Assembly (NCBI GenBank): GCA_963585895.1
Contig: OY757924.1
Span: 62,762,433-62,826,432 of the forward strand
Direction of reading: 5' to 3'
Source: Sepioteuthis lessoniana
Lineage: Eukaryota > Mollusca > Cephalopoda > Myopsida > Loliginidae
Length of the DNA: 64,000 nucleotides
Position numbers and translations under genes: made by a program. Below, piece after piece: positions 31,513 through 42,309 of the stretch (position 1 is its first letter; each line of letters begins with the position of its first letter). The notes beneath the pieces are model-generated. The model worked only from the letters and a program-made list of their open reading frames with translations, made no database searches and was not told where the DNA came from.

Positions 31513-31815
31513 TGTTTGTTTGGGTTGTATAACATATACACCACTGTCGGTTATTTAATGCTAAAACCTGTTTATACATATATATCTTTTATATATGATT
31601 TGTAATCGCATATTTGGTAAATAACATTTTTACTAGCCATAGCTCCTTTTTAACACACAGTTAAATGGTTCCAAGTATTATCATAAAACACAAGTAGGTA
31701 TATTTGATAAAGCAATTATATTTCAAACAATTCAGTTTAGTATAGGTACAGATTCAATGTCAAAAACTGTTCTATTTCAAACAATTCAGTTTAGTATAAG
31801 GACGCATGGTCCTCT
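31513..31815 (-). mobile_element. Family D copy, tail and internal repeats
   Basis: Antisense tail (CACTGTCGGTTATTTAATGC) followed by three internal units ending TTCAAACAATTCAGTTTAGT. The head is missing. Confidence 0.65.
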
Positions 31816-32094
31816 CAAGTCTGCTACTAAATAAGAAGAGGGCATTCAGACTCACTAGAGGTTGGCGCCAGAATAGGAAAAGAGTTGCTTTTGGAAATTA
31901 TGAAATATGCGTCTTTTTTCGCTGGGAGAATCGCAAATGTTCTTCGTTTAAATACTTCTCATGAAACTCAGAAAATAAAAGAGACCGAGGAAAAGTAATA
32001 GCACATCAATGTTATCGATTACAGTCACTAACAATATGATTTATGCAAATAAAACGACGAATAAATTGACCAAGGAGTAGACAAATGCTCTTCA

Positions 32095-32268
32095 CCCTTG
32101 TCGGCAGGGGCTGTAAAATACACCGACTGCGTCTCTTCAGAGGGTTAAGACTCCTCCCAAAAGTGTCCTGGATATGACACTAAATAATCTGATGTTGAGG
32201 CTAAAGTAATGCTGGGGCTTTGGGGAATGTGGATCCCCACTACACTGCCATTGCTCCAAATGTTGGAT
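32095..32268 (+). mobile_element. Family D head
   Basis: CAGGGGCTGTAAAATACACC, CTCTTCAGAGGGTTAAGAC, GTCCTGGATATGACACTAAA, GGGGCTTTGGGGAATGTGG, CTGCCATTGCTCC: head in the expected order. The body resumes near 32705, so 32269-32704 may be an insertion. Confidence 0.7.
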
Positions 32269-32704
32269 ATTGACTTGAAGACCTCTGTTACATCTATCAA
32301 TGCATCTATGGAAGTCTGACCCTTGATGAACAAATTAACAAGAAATGCACCTGATATATGAATTAAACAGGATGCCGCTGTTCTCTGTGGAAATTGCACG
32401 TAAAATCTGTGGTTTGAAACTCTAGAAAGAAGTGTATCTACCTGCATTGTACGGGTGGCAGCCTGAGTGTGGTGTGATCACGAAAATTGCGTGGGCCTCC
32501 GAGATGTTTATTTCACTAAAGAAGAATTTGACCTGAACAGCATGAAGAAAAAGTGGTTCTCTGAAGATTTCTATCTCGGCCCCTGTGTGTGCACTTTCTA
32601 CCTTCTCCGACCATCTCTTTGCCCTACCTTCCGTTCATTTTAGGTAAGCATATTATATTCTTTACGTCAGCGTTGATGTTTTCTCTGCTATACAACTACC
32701 TATC
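32269..32704. other. Segment between two parts of family D; possible coding relic
   Basis: The plus frame from about 32472 to 32642 is open for 58 codons (…DHENCVGLRDVYFTKEEFDL…, KKKWFSEDFYLGP) and ends TAG at a TTTTAGGTAAGC that resembles a splice donor. The composition looks protein-like but I do not recognise a family. It could be an exon, a processed relic or chance. Confidence 0.3.
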
Positions 32705-33370
32705 AATACTAGCCCGGAATGACTGCTCCTGATAGGGTCATATGTTAGGGTCGAATAGAACTGTCTGACATTTAAACTGCATGCAAATAGATTACATACT
32801 AAATTGAATAGTTTAATTAGAACTGTTTGATCCTTTAACTGTGTGTAAACATGTGACAGATATTTCATTGAATTATAAGTAATACATAACAATTATTCGA
32901 AACTTTAAACTGTGTACAAATGAGTGGGTAATGTAAATTAGAATAATTAGTGTTCTATCATATTTGAAAATAATATTAGCGTGAAACTAATAGCTTATCA
33001 TTTATATCAATTTAAATGTATGCAAACAAATAACTGATATTGTTTCTATCACATAACAATTCTTGAAACCATTTTAACTCTGTGCAAACAAATCAATAAT
33101 AGTAAATATAAGTATTTGTTTTAGATAGAAATACTTAAAACTTTGTACCTGTGTGCAAAAATGAATTTGGCTTGTTTAAAAATGTTATCAAAAAGAATGT
33201 TTGCAATGCATATGTATTTGATATATATGTATAAACAGTCTTTGGAATACAATGGTTGATCTGCAATAAAACCCTAAAAAGCAAATCATATATGTATTAA
33301 AAATGAGTGTATAAAGATGATCTGACATTAAATAACCTTCAATAGTTAATAAAAATCAAACCAAACAAAT
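32705..33370 (+). mobile_element. Family D body and tail
   Basis: CCCGGAATGACTGCTCCTGA and TAGGGTCATATGTTAGGGTC, then about nine degenerate internal units with TTTAAACTGTGTGCAAA, then a tail ACATTAAATAACCTTCAATA and AAATCAAACC. Confidence 0.7.
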
Positions 33371-33544
33371 AATGCAGCATAGCAAAGTTATTGATTCGTG
33401 GGAGGTGTATTTAACTTTCTGGGGTCTCTTTTCGAGAATTATTCTGATTCAATAATAAATAGGAAAAAATATTCCGATAAATGAAATTCTTAGTGTCTCT
33501 GAAAATGCATCATTTTTACTTTATTTTACTTTTGCATTTTTTTT

Positions 33545-34080
33545 TTGTTTAGTTTTGTTTAATTGTATAACAACCCGTATTAGTTAATTAATGCCTGATT
33601 CTGTTTATATTTATATACTAAATATGATTCGTAAACACATTTCGTTGATTACATTTTTAAACGATCCTGGGCTCATTTTTGGACACTGTTAATTTGGTTT
33701 AATTTGAACGTATATCAACCATTGTTTGTTATTAATGCCAAATCCATTTTTATACATATAAACACTTCTATTTCAAATAATTCAGTTTAGTATAAGTAGA
33801 GTTTATTGTTTATACACCTTTAAATTTGTTTTCGCACAACTTTAAAATCAAACTATTATATTCAACCGATATATATGTCCTTATAAGGAGCTACCACTCC
33901 GCATCAGTGTAGACCTGGCATCAACAGGAATAAAGGGTTACTCTACATTCCCGTAAACTCTAGCGTTTGAACATCACCATCAGATAGTTTAGTGTCATAT
34001 CAGGACACTCGTTGAGGGGTCTTATCCCTCTGTGAAGATGAAGTTGGTGTATTCTACAGCCCCAGGGGATTGGGTTGTTA
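33545..34080 (-). mobile_element. Family D, one or two nested copies
   Basis: Two antisense tails (33550-33595 and 33690-33745), one run of internal units, and one head (33895-34080). The two tails show either nesting or a tail duplication. Confidence 0.7.
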
Positions 34081-34179
34081 CATTTAATGAAACACCTCTG
34101 TAAGGTCCGTAAGAGAAGTAATGTATTCACCATTTTTATTTTCTAATATTCTATTTGTACTGAATGCAACGTAAATTCG

Positions 34180-34320
34180 TGGGGTTTGGTTTATTTTGTT
34201 TACTAGTGTTTCAACCTTCGAGGTTTATTTAATAGCCGAGCTATTTTTATAAAAGGACATTAGTTGTAGTATTTAATCCATAGCTCGAGAGAACAAAGAG
34301 GTTCATGCCTTTGTCAACGG
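34180..34320 (-). mobile_element. SINE-A2, 3' part, antisense
   Basis: TGGTTTATTTTGTTTACTAG tail then GAGGTTTATTTAATAGCCGA, followed by GTAGTATTTAATCCATAGCT: reverse complement of the SINE-A2 3' half. Confidence 0.6.
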
Positions 34321-34384
34321 TATTAGACCAAAGTTAAACGTAATAGAATGACTTTACAGTTTGAATTAGCTTTCGTCGATATCC

Positions 34385-34925
34385 CTTTGCAGTCATCATC
34401 ATCATGTCGTGCTGCTAGTACGGATATCCCTGACCCTCTCTCGCCACTCCTCCCTATCGTTCATCGACTCCGGCAGGTCTTCAGTGCTACATCCCGTATC
34501 CTCACATAGCTGCTGTATATATGTTCGAGCAGGTCGTCCTGCTTTTGTGGGGGTCCATAGGAGTACATCACTTATGAGCTCGTCTCTGCTTCTCCAGCAG
34601 TGTTCCGTGTGTCTGGTTCGTCTAACTTGGATAGTTTTCGTGATGGGAGGCAGATGGCCGTATACTTGGTGCTTTGTGGGGTGTTGCCGCCAGGACTTAT
34701 TCAATATTGTTTGCAACATTCTTGGGTAATTGCCGTCTAGCTTCTTCTCCAGCCGTTTTGTTAGCGTCCAAGTGGTACATCCATACAGCATTATCGATAC
34801 GACCGCTGCCTGGAAGAAACTGCGTTTAATTTCATCGGTCAGGTTTGATTTCCATATGATCGATAGCTTACCGATAGCTGTCCATTCCTTCGTTAGCCGC
34901 ATTTTTAGCCAATCCGCCACAAACA
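34385..34925 (-). mobile_element. RTE-like LINE, 3' end of RT ORF
   Basis: The minus-strand frame (35049-34402) contains TKEWTAIGKLSIIWKSNLTD, FFQAAVVSIMLYGCTTWTLT, KRLEKKLDGNYPRMLQTILN, LPPITKTIQVRRTRHTEHCW, RSRDELISDVLLWTP and an end DREEWRERVRDIR. The LYGxxTWTLT and RILN pattern is the thumb and C-terminal region of RTE-type elements. Only the C-terminal ~165 codons are left; the RT catalytic core is missing. It ends with (ATG)n on its 3' side. Confidence 0.75.
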
Positions 34926-35555
34926 TTCCCCTACTACGTATCATTGGCGACATATTGACCTTCATATGAGTGTAATGTGTTGAGGTAAGAGGAAAATAAC
35001 CTTCAAAAATATATTGGTACCATGACTGCAAAAAAAAGCTCGCCCCCAAAAGGAGTTACCTTTATAGAAAATGTCCATTTATCTTTTGGGAAGCATTGAA
35101 GATTTATTAGGTTAGTAAAATGGTAATTCCTGTGTATGGAGTGACTGAGGAAGAGGATCTCTGTGATTTGATGAACTAATCACGTGATGAGCCCAGGGAT
35201 CTTGGCGTCAAATCCCAAATCCCGTCAGACTTATTCCGCCAGACGTTCCGTGTGGCGGGGACGTTAAAAGCTCTCTGGAAGACAACCCTAAGATACCAGA
35301 TATCTTCTTTAGCGCGCCTATAAGTCCCTTTATACACAGGGAGGACTGTATTAATTGTTTAGCGTTTTGATTAATAAATTGTTAGTATTAAACGGGGTAT
35401 TAATTCATTTATTTGTTGCTGTTAGCCTTAGAATGAACACTATACTAACACAATAGATTGTTATTATATGATATACTAAGTGGGTTTAAATGGGTTCTGA
35501 ATATAATATGAAATACTACTTCTTTAACAAAACGACCCAGCTATTAACGAGGAAA
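34926..35555. other. Unique sequence
   Basis: The RTE-like reading frame continues open to 35049 but without family residues. Nothing else recognised. Confidence 0.35.
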
Positions 35556-35559
35556 ATTT

Positions 35560-35672
35560 GTAAGCGGGGTAAAACTGGTTTTAATTCAGTGTTTCCCTTC
35601 TCCTATACTGGTTACCGCTGATAGGCTAAAGTGTCTCATCTAATCTATGCTTATTTACTTCTCCTAAAAGTC
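35560..35672 (-). mobile_element. SINE-A fragment, antisense
   Basis: AGCGGGGTAAAACTGGTTTT, TTCCCTTCTCCTATACTGG and ATCTATGCTTATTTACTTCT parallel the antisense SINE-A body at 50.7 kb. Confidence 0.55.
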
Positions 35673-35682
35673 CTTGGGAATT

Positions 35683-35880
35683 AGAATACACTGTATCCCT
35701 CTAAATAGGAGTAACCCCCCCAATAACTGTTTGTCATCGATCTGACATTAAACTTTATCCGGTAATGGGACCCTTTCTGAAGTTCTAGGGAGTGTGGAAT
35801 ATCACTTATTGTCATTACTCCCAGGTCCACTCTGACCCATAATGGTCATTTTAGTGTCTTATTTATTGGTCAAGTTGATA
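35683..35880 (+). repeat. Family D head fragment
   Basis: TTAGAATACACTGTATCCCT, AGGAGTAACCCCCCC, ATCTGACATTAAACTTTATC and TCCCAGGTCCACTCTGACCC in head order. Confidence 0.6.
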
Positions 35881-36084
35881 TGTTTAAGGATCATTCGTTA
35901 TTGATAGATCCATGTGCCCCCCCCCCCAAAAAAAAACTCAAGAAAAATTGCGCAGAAACAGGAAATATGAATAAGAAAATATGAACGCACTTCTCAAACC
36001 TCTTGGCATAAAATAAACCGAGACGCTTTGACTGGCCATTACAATTGATGGAACAGTCCGTCATATCCCCTAGACATAAGAGGA

Positions 36085-36205
36085 TTCCCTGGAAAAAATA
36101 TGGTTTGTGAACATATGGCTGCGTTTTGTTAAATTTTAATCCCTTGCACAATTCCCATTCGATCACCTTGCTCGGCTACTCGTGTCTTGTGCCAGTCTGC
36201 TTTTT
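36085..36205 (-). mobile_element. R4/Dong-like LINE fragment, endonuclease start
   Basis: Minus strand encodes SSKVIEWELCKGLKFNKTQP preceded by KADWHKTRV-like codons. This equals the VIHWELCKKLKF segment between knuckle and endonuclease. The sequence joined at 35940-36080 is not R4. Confidence 0.65.
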
Positions 36206-36680
36206 TCGTTTATGTTTTACAGCGGCATCCTAAAATATGTTTATTTTCCATTGATATTGTTAATCAAAACAAATGATATAGTTAAAAGGTGCATTACTGA
36301 GATACAACGTATGGATATTTCTTTTTCGTCATCCTAACCTTTTGGAAAGTTCTTGACGGAACTGATGAAACAGAATTTTACCTCTTATTTCATTTTCAAA
36401 TATTTCACTAGGAAAGAGTAAAATGCATCGAAGAAGACATTGACTTCACCTTAGCTAACAATTAATTAGCGTTTCTCATGGGTTAGAAAATAACTATGTT
36501 TTCAGTAATTCTCTTATCGAGACGAAGTGTCTGATGAAACTCATTTTCCAGAACGTTATCTGTCGTAACGATCTCACTACCATATCAGCAGAATTTGAGT
36601 TACAAACTGATCACCTGAAGACCAGACAATATTAACACGAAGAATTTTTTTTTCTTTCTTCAAGATAGCTAGATATATTA
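36206..36680. other. AT-rich unique sequence
   Basis: Nothing recognised; a CTGATGA at 36531 lacks the rest of a hammerhead core. Confidence 0.4.
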
Positions 36681-36684
36681 CGGT

Positions 36685-36785
36685 TAAAGGGAACAGTCTA
36701 GCCTACTTTTTACCCAAAGCTGGTGGGAAAATTGTTGGCTTTCTGAAGGGTATTTAAAATAGTAAGTTTCGTGTTATATGTAAAT
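36685..36785 (-). mobile_element. SINE-A fragment, antisense
   Basis: TAGCCTACTTTTTACCCAAA, GCTGGTGGGAAAATTG and CTGAAGGGTATTT follow the antisense SINE-A body. Confidence 0.5.
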
Positions 36786-37289
36786 TAGTTCCATGCATAT
36801 ATGTTTTGTGTGGCAATTAATCGTATTAGCCAATGAGAATGGAGAGAATAAAACGGAAGTATAAATACAGGATAGCAGTTTTGCGCGTTTTCGAGTAATC
36901 ACCGGTGCTAATACAACACGTTCTACATGAAATCAGGAGTGGGATATTCTCAGTTGCAGAAGTCGTGTGAGTGGAATTTTCTAACTTTTTTTTTTCGTTA
37001 AAATGTCGTCTAGGTGACTTTACGTTCAATATTTCTTCGTAAAAGAATTCGTCTTTCGAAAAATGGTGGGGTGGGGAGTGAGAAAAAATTCCATCCTATC
37101 GAGAACATTACAATAGGTAATGTTTCCTTGATATCTAAATTAATGGTTATGAACGGGTACTCCATTATCACTAGAGCTGGAGCAATACAAACAGATGTTG
37201 TTTTGTATTTTAAAAAAGGTTGACTTAGAACTAACAATTTCTTTTTATGCAATCTAAACTAATGTAGAGAGTACAGACTGAGGCATTTT
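36786..37289. other. AT-rich unique sequence
   Basis: Nothing recognised. Confidence 0.4.
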
Positions 37290-37440
37290 TTTACAATAGT
37301 GTTCCTTAAGATTTTTAGCTTACTCTGGTTGACGTTTTTAATATTCACCATTACGTAGTTTAGCGTCATACACATGACTCTCCTTACTGAGGGGGCTCTT
37401 CTCTGAATAAATTACATTCAGCGTATTATAAGCCTTAACA
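37290..37440 (-). repeat. Family D head fragment
   Basis: CACCATTACGTAGTTTAGCG, TCATACACATGACTCTCCTT and GTATTATAAGCC match the antisense head, strongly decayed. Confidence 0.5.
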
Positions 37441-38164
37441 CCAGGAGTATTTTAGAGACTGGTGAAAACAATCCTTTTTAAAATGCTAGTTATAATATTT
37501 CTGAGTATAAATAATTAAAACTTTTGTATTTTATAAGTAAAATTGCTTTGAGAACAGTGAAATTCACTTTTTTTTTTAGTTTTTAAAATTCCAAAACGTA
37601 AAACTTTCGTTCGCAAAGCACCAAGGAGTTTTTAATACAATAAGCAAGACTTATTTCCCAAATCTTTTAGTGATTATAAAAATGTATAGTTCATGTAACT
37701 GTACTGAAAGCGATTATTTGATTCAATTAAAGGAAAACTGTTGACACACGAAAAAATGTTGACTTCAGTTTTTGGCATCGTTTCGAATCCACCGCGGAGT
37801 TTTAAGTCAAGGAAAAATATTTTCCAAGGTAGGAAGTAGCAGCATCTTAAGGCGAAACTCCAGTTCCAGAAATATGTTGATTATCCCTTCATTGACATTA
37901 TTTCACTTGTACTTAGGAAGAAGTTGTACTTTTTTAGCGTCCCATCTGTTTAAGAATTTTTTTTTTGTAAGACCTATTCGCCCCCCATCATAAGCAAAAA
38001 AAAAAATGAAATATAAACGTACAATGGGCGGGATTTCCTAACTCCGAGACCTAAATAAACCTAGACTCATTAACACGCAGTAATTTCTAATTTTAAGAAA
38101 ATACACGAAAATGTAATATATAATGGTATAACGGACGCATTAAATTAAATTCTAGACGCGAACT
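37441..38164. other. AT-rich unique sequence
   Basis: Nothing recognised before the tandem array. Confidence 0.4.
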
Positions 38165-39079
38165 AACTCCAGAAATATTGGCATGGTATTAAAATCAATC
38201 TATCGTTAAATATAAAAATAGAAAAAAAATATACGAAGGGCATGTTTTTATATAAATATCGTGACGATTTTTCAGTCTTTTTTCCTGTCACTATACATGG
38301 CGGGAAGACATTGGGTGGGTTTGCTCTTTTACAATTTGATAAACATGCCGCTCATGGTGGACATCACCAATAAACATGTCCCAACAAGGGTTCAACTCCA
38401 GAAATATTGGCATGGTATTAAAATCAATCTATCGTTAAATATAAAAATAGAAAAAATATACGAAGGGCATGTTTTTATATAAATATCGTGACGATTTTTC
38501 AGTCTTTTTTCCTGTCACTATACATGGCGGGAAGACATTGGGTGGGTTTGCTCTTTTACAATTTGATAAACATGCCGCTCATGGTGGACATCACCAATAA
38601 ACATGTCCCAACAAGGGTTCAACTCCAGAAATATTGGCATGGTATTAAAATCAATCTATCGTTAAATAGAAAAATAGAAAAAAATATACGAAGGGCATGT
38701 TTTTATATAAATATCGTGACGATTTTTCAGTCTTTTTTCCTGTCACTATACATGGCGGGAAGACATTGGGTGGGTTTGCTCTTTTACAATTTGATAAACA
38801 TGCCGCTCATGGTGGACATCACCAATAAACATATCCCAACAAGGGTTCAACTCCAGAAATATTGGCATGGTATTAAAATCAATCTATCGTTAAATATAAA
38901 AATAGAAAAAAATATACGAAGGGCATGTTTTTATATAAATATCGTGACGATTTTTCAGTCTTTTTTCCTGTCACTATACATGGCGGGAAGACATTGGGTG
39001 GGTTTGCTCTTTTACAATTTGATAAACATGCCGCTCATGGTGGACATCACCAATAAACATGTCCCAACAAGTGTTCAAC
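38165..39079. repeat. Tandem array, four units of ~228 bp
   Basis: The mark GTGACGATTTTTCAG occurs at 38261, 38488, 38716 and 38944, giving periods of 227, 228 and 228. Units are nearly identical, so the array is young or homogenised. Since 228 is 3 x 76, one frame stays open through the last units (38488-39162), giving a repeated peptide with SLYMAGRHWVGLLFYNLINM. There is no ATG at the unit start and the first unit is out of frame, so I treat the frame as a by-product. Confidence 0.95.
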
Positions 39080-39519
39080 GTTTTCCCCCACCGGAAGGAA
39101 AACATACCCTTTTCCTTCGCGGCACCACTCTGCAAGCTTCCGTACAGTTGGCAACAAGTTAATCTCTGAAGATAGTTGAATGATTTCAAATCTATTTGTA
39201 ACACAATTTTCTTTCATTTGTCACCCTCTTAAATCGTTGACAATGCTGTAGGATCTATCTACCCTTAGTCAAGCTATCTAAGATTAATAAGCAACAAATT
39301 ATTGTCCTACCTGCACTTAAATTTGATTTAAGGAACATTGCACTCCCATCGGCAAAATATTCTAAAATAGAAAAACATAGTAATAACATTAAACGGTCAC
39401 CATAATCCATTTAAGCTCATCACATGCACCCACGCTCTTTTTCTTTTCGTTTAAAAATTTAGCGGTCGGTATTGAGTTAAAGTGTTCAATGAATTTATTT
39501 TGACTTGACAAGATATTTT
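39080..39519. other. Unique sequence after the array
   Basis: The segment 39080-39165 (CCGGAAGGAAAACATACCC, CGGCACCACTCTGC) is more GC-rich and may be the flank of the unit's source. Nothing else recognised. Confidence 0.35.
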
Positions 39520-40088
39520 AGTCATCATGTCGCGCCGCCAGCGCGGATATCCCTGACCCTCTCTCACCATTTCTCCCTATCATTCATCGGCTCCGGCAGG
39601 TCTTCAGAGTTTCATCCTGTGTCCTCACATAGTTGCTGTATGTAAGTTTGTGCTGGTCGTCCTACTTTTGCACATCCATATGTGGGGGTCCACAGGAGTA
39701 CATCGCTTATGAGCTCGTCCTTGTTTCTCCAGCAGTGTCCCGCGTGTCTGGTTCGTCTGAGTTGTATAGTTTTCGTAATGGGGGGCAAGTGTCCGTATAG
39801 TTGGAGTCTCGTGGGGTGTTGTCGCCAGGACTTGTTTAATACTGCTCTCAACATTCTTGTGTAATTTCCGTCTAGTTTCCTCTCCAGCCGCTTCGTTAGT
39901 GTCCATGTGGTGCATCCATATAGCAGTATCGACACAACCGCTGCCTGGAAGAAACTGCGTTTCATTTTATCGGTTAGGTCCGACTTCCATATGATCGAGA
40001 GCCTCTCAATAGCTGTCCATGCCTTCGTCACTCGTGTGTCGATGTCTTTTTCGGTTGATGAGACGCTACTTTCATCGTAGAACATTAA
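39520..40088 (-). mobile_element. RTE-like LINE, best 3' end copy
   Basis: The minus frame 40100-39612 (162 codons) reads TKAWTAIERLSIIWKSDLTD, KMKRSFFQAAVVSILLYGCT, LERKLDGNYTRMLRAVLNKS, HLPPITKTIQLRRTRHAGHC, ELISDVLLWTPTYGCAKVGR and PAQTYIQQLCEDTG. After a frame shift come the EPMND and VRDIRAG equivalents. The 3' end abuts a short CAT repeat. Upstream it stops at the DERVSSTEKDIDTR region, so the RT core is missing. Confidence 0.8.
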
Positions 40089-40204
40089 TATGAAAGACAA
40101 CGATTTTCAAAAGCAGATGAAATCAATTAGTCTGATACAAATATTCATTCGCTGCAGAATTTTAAAAGCTATCTATATAAGGAGTCGTCTTCAGCCTGGA
40201 TGAA

Positions 40205-40653
40205 AGTGAATAATTCCATCAAATATTTTACTCTGCAAGGCATTACTGAATAAACCAATGCTGTGAAATCAAGTAAAACTATTTCTAACAAATTCGAAAG
40301 AAATATCTTATCAGTAAAAAATATAATCATTATTTGAAATTACTGAGTGTTGCTCTCAGACTAGCGTGATAAAGGTTTTTGGTGGGGTCGAGAATTCGAC
40401 GTGCTCAAGACGCGTGGCAACCTTTACAGCAAAGTGTCAGTTGTCTAGTTTGAACAGTGGTTTTGAGGTCGTCGGGCCGTTGATTTTTTATCGGTGTCTT
40501 CATAGGAAGCTATCACCCAGCTTGATAGGCTTTGCAATTTGTGTGCTAGCTTGCTGTTGACCATGTAACACATAATTGAATTACATAAAATAAGTAACAT
40601 TTTTCAAGTGACCTGACTGCAAGATTTGCGGATACTTCAGTTAAACTATTTTC
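40205..40653. repeat. Family E copy 1, left part
   Basis: Colinear with 45785-45859 plus 46279-46640. Shared marks include TTTGAAATTACTGAGTGTTG, AGAATTCGACGTGCTCAAGA and GCTGTTGACCATGTAACACA. No coding features. It continues for ~30 bp beyond the insertion at 40654-41443. Confidence 0.8.
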
Positions 40654-41257
40654 GGTACTTATGCATCTATGTTACCGCAAAAAAGCCGAACTTTCCCGTG
40701 CGTTTCCGGAAGGAATCTGAATATGGCGAAACGCCTTGCTAATCAAATTTAAGATGAAATAATTCAATCAATTTGTTTAAGTTATAAACAAGTGTAAACG
40801 TGAATTTATCGCAGCTAAGCAAAAATCTATGTGCAGAAATGGTGATCCAATTCTGCCAAGAAAAAAACCTTATTGGCAAAATTAAAATTTGCTGGGTCTG
40901 TGAGCATCCTTGCCACCTAAAAAAAAATGAGGAAAAGTTATGCCTGGAGATGCTGTAACACCAAATGCAGGACCTGGATTATTAAATTGTTAGGTGAAAA
41001 TACAGAATAGTTACAAAATACCCCACTCCCCATGGTAAGAATGGATTTCTAAATTAACGTTATTACTTTTGCACGGTACAATAAGTGCATAAATACGAAA
41101 AAAAATTAAAGACAAAAAAAAAAATGATACACAAACTCCACCCAAAAATAGATAAAATAAAAATTCAAACTATTTTTCATATTGAAAATTACCATACATT
41201 GACAGTTTATTTTCTTTTTCTCCTGAAAAGGTTGGTAACATTATCCATTAAAAACTA

Positions 41258-41290
<33 letters not shown>

Positions 41291-41443
41291 GGTCTTCATG
41301 CGTTTGGTCTACAAATTGGTTGACTTATTTTATCATCTGCTTGCTTAAATTTCGTTCCGTATAATTCCGATTCTTTCTGTTATCGGCCCGGAAACGCTCG
41401 GAAAAGTTCGGCGTTTTTGCGGTAACATAGATGCATAAGTACC
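40654..41443. mobile_element. 790-bp non-autonomous element with 56-bp inverted ends
   Basis: GGTACTTATGCATCTATG at 40654 is matched by CATAGATGCATAAGTACC ending at 41443. The inverted ends run ~56 bp with about four mismatches. Flanks CTATTTTC and ATAATTTC could be a decayed 8-bp duplication of a site seen unbroken in family E copy 2. The interior has no transposase, only A- and T-rich stretches. An 8-bp duplication would suit a hAT-type element; that is inference. Confidence 0.75.
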
Positions 41444-41564
41444 ATAATTTCTGTATTACTATGGTCTGAATTACCAACTTCTTACCTTGGCTGACATTCG
41501 TGAGTTTGGTAAAAATAAACATGAGCTTCTTTCCAAGTTGCAACTACCATCATTCTTCTATTTT

Positions 41565-41730
41565 GTTTCTCTGTTTAATGGCATATGAACCATCACGGTT
41601 TATTTAATGCTATAGTAATTCGTGTAGAAAACTATAGGTGTTAATATTTAACCTATAGCCGGTGGGATAAGACGTCTTCGTACCCTTTCTCAAAACAGGA
41701 CAGATTTTCGAGCTTTCGTAAATGCCCCCT
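41565..41730 (-). mobile_element. SINE-A2, antisense, decayed
   Basis: TTTTGTTTCTCTGTTTAATG, GCATATGAACCATCACGG, TTATTTAATGC (tail), then TTAACCTATAGCCGGTGGGA and CGTACCCTTTCTCAAA: reverse complement of SINE-A2 3' half. Confidence 0.6.
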
Positions 41731-42305
41731 TTAATTCATTACCTATATGTGTAGGTGTGTACTCAGAATATAACCATGAGTTGGATCTGGTAGAATTGAT
41801 TTTTCTTCGCAAACACTCATTATTTTAATCGTACACTTTTCAAATACTGACAAACCTTTTCCTTTAAAAATCGCCACTCGAAACGTTTACAAATATTTTT
41901 GATTTTAAATGCTCTACTTAATATAATCAGGCCACCTTTTTGACCTAGTACTCAATCGTAGTTGTACCTCAAAGCCGTTTGTATATTTGAGAATTGGTAC
42001 AGCCACAACTTTGTAATATTAATAATACAATCTAATCAATGAGCATTATTGGGTCTTGAAAACCATATTAAGCCTAGTATTATTTTTAGAAGTATATCAA
42101 AATAAAGGCAATAATTCTCTTTTCAATGAACGTGCATTTCTTTGAGAATTCCTTGAATTTCTCTAATACTTTAAGTTTCGTGAAATACAAATATCGCTCA
42201 TGATGTAAAGCCTGGTCTGCTTAGTCATTTCTCGAAACATTCCGTTTCTGCGTATTTATTGAATGGTGATGTTTAGCAAGAAAAATGTATTTTAAAAATA
42301 ATTAG
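41731..42305. other. AT-rich unique sequence
   Basis: Nothing recognised. Could hold a decayed 5' part of the Penelope-like element that follows. Confidence 0.35.
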
Positions 42306-42309
42306 ATAT

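Noticed and set aside
36531..36570. CTGATGA as a hammerhead core
   Set aside because: No GAAA follows at stem II distance (AGAACG only), and no stem I partner was seen.
38261..39162. Repeat-domain membrane protein gene
   Set aside because: No ATG at the start, no upstream exon seen, frame broken between the first two units; a satellite explains it better.
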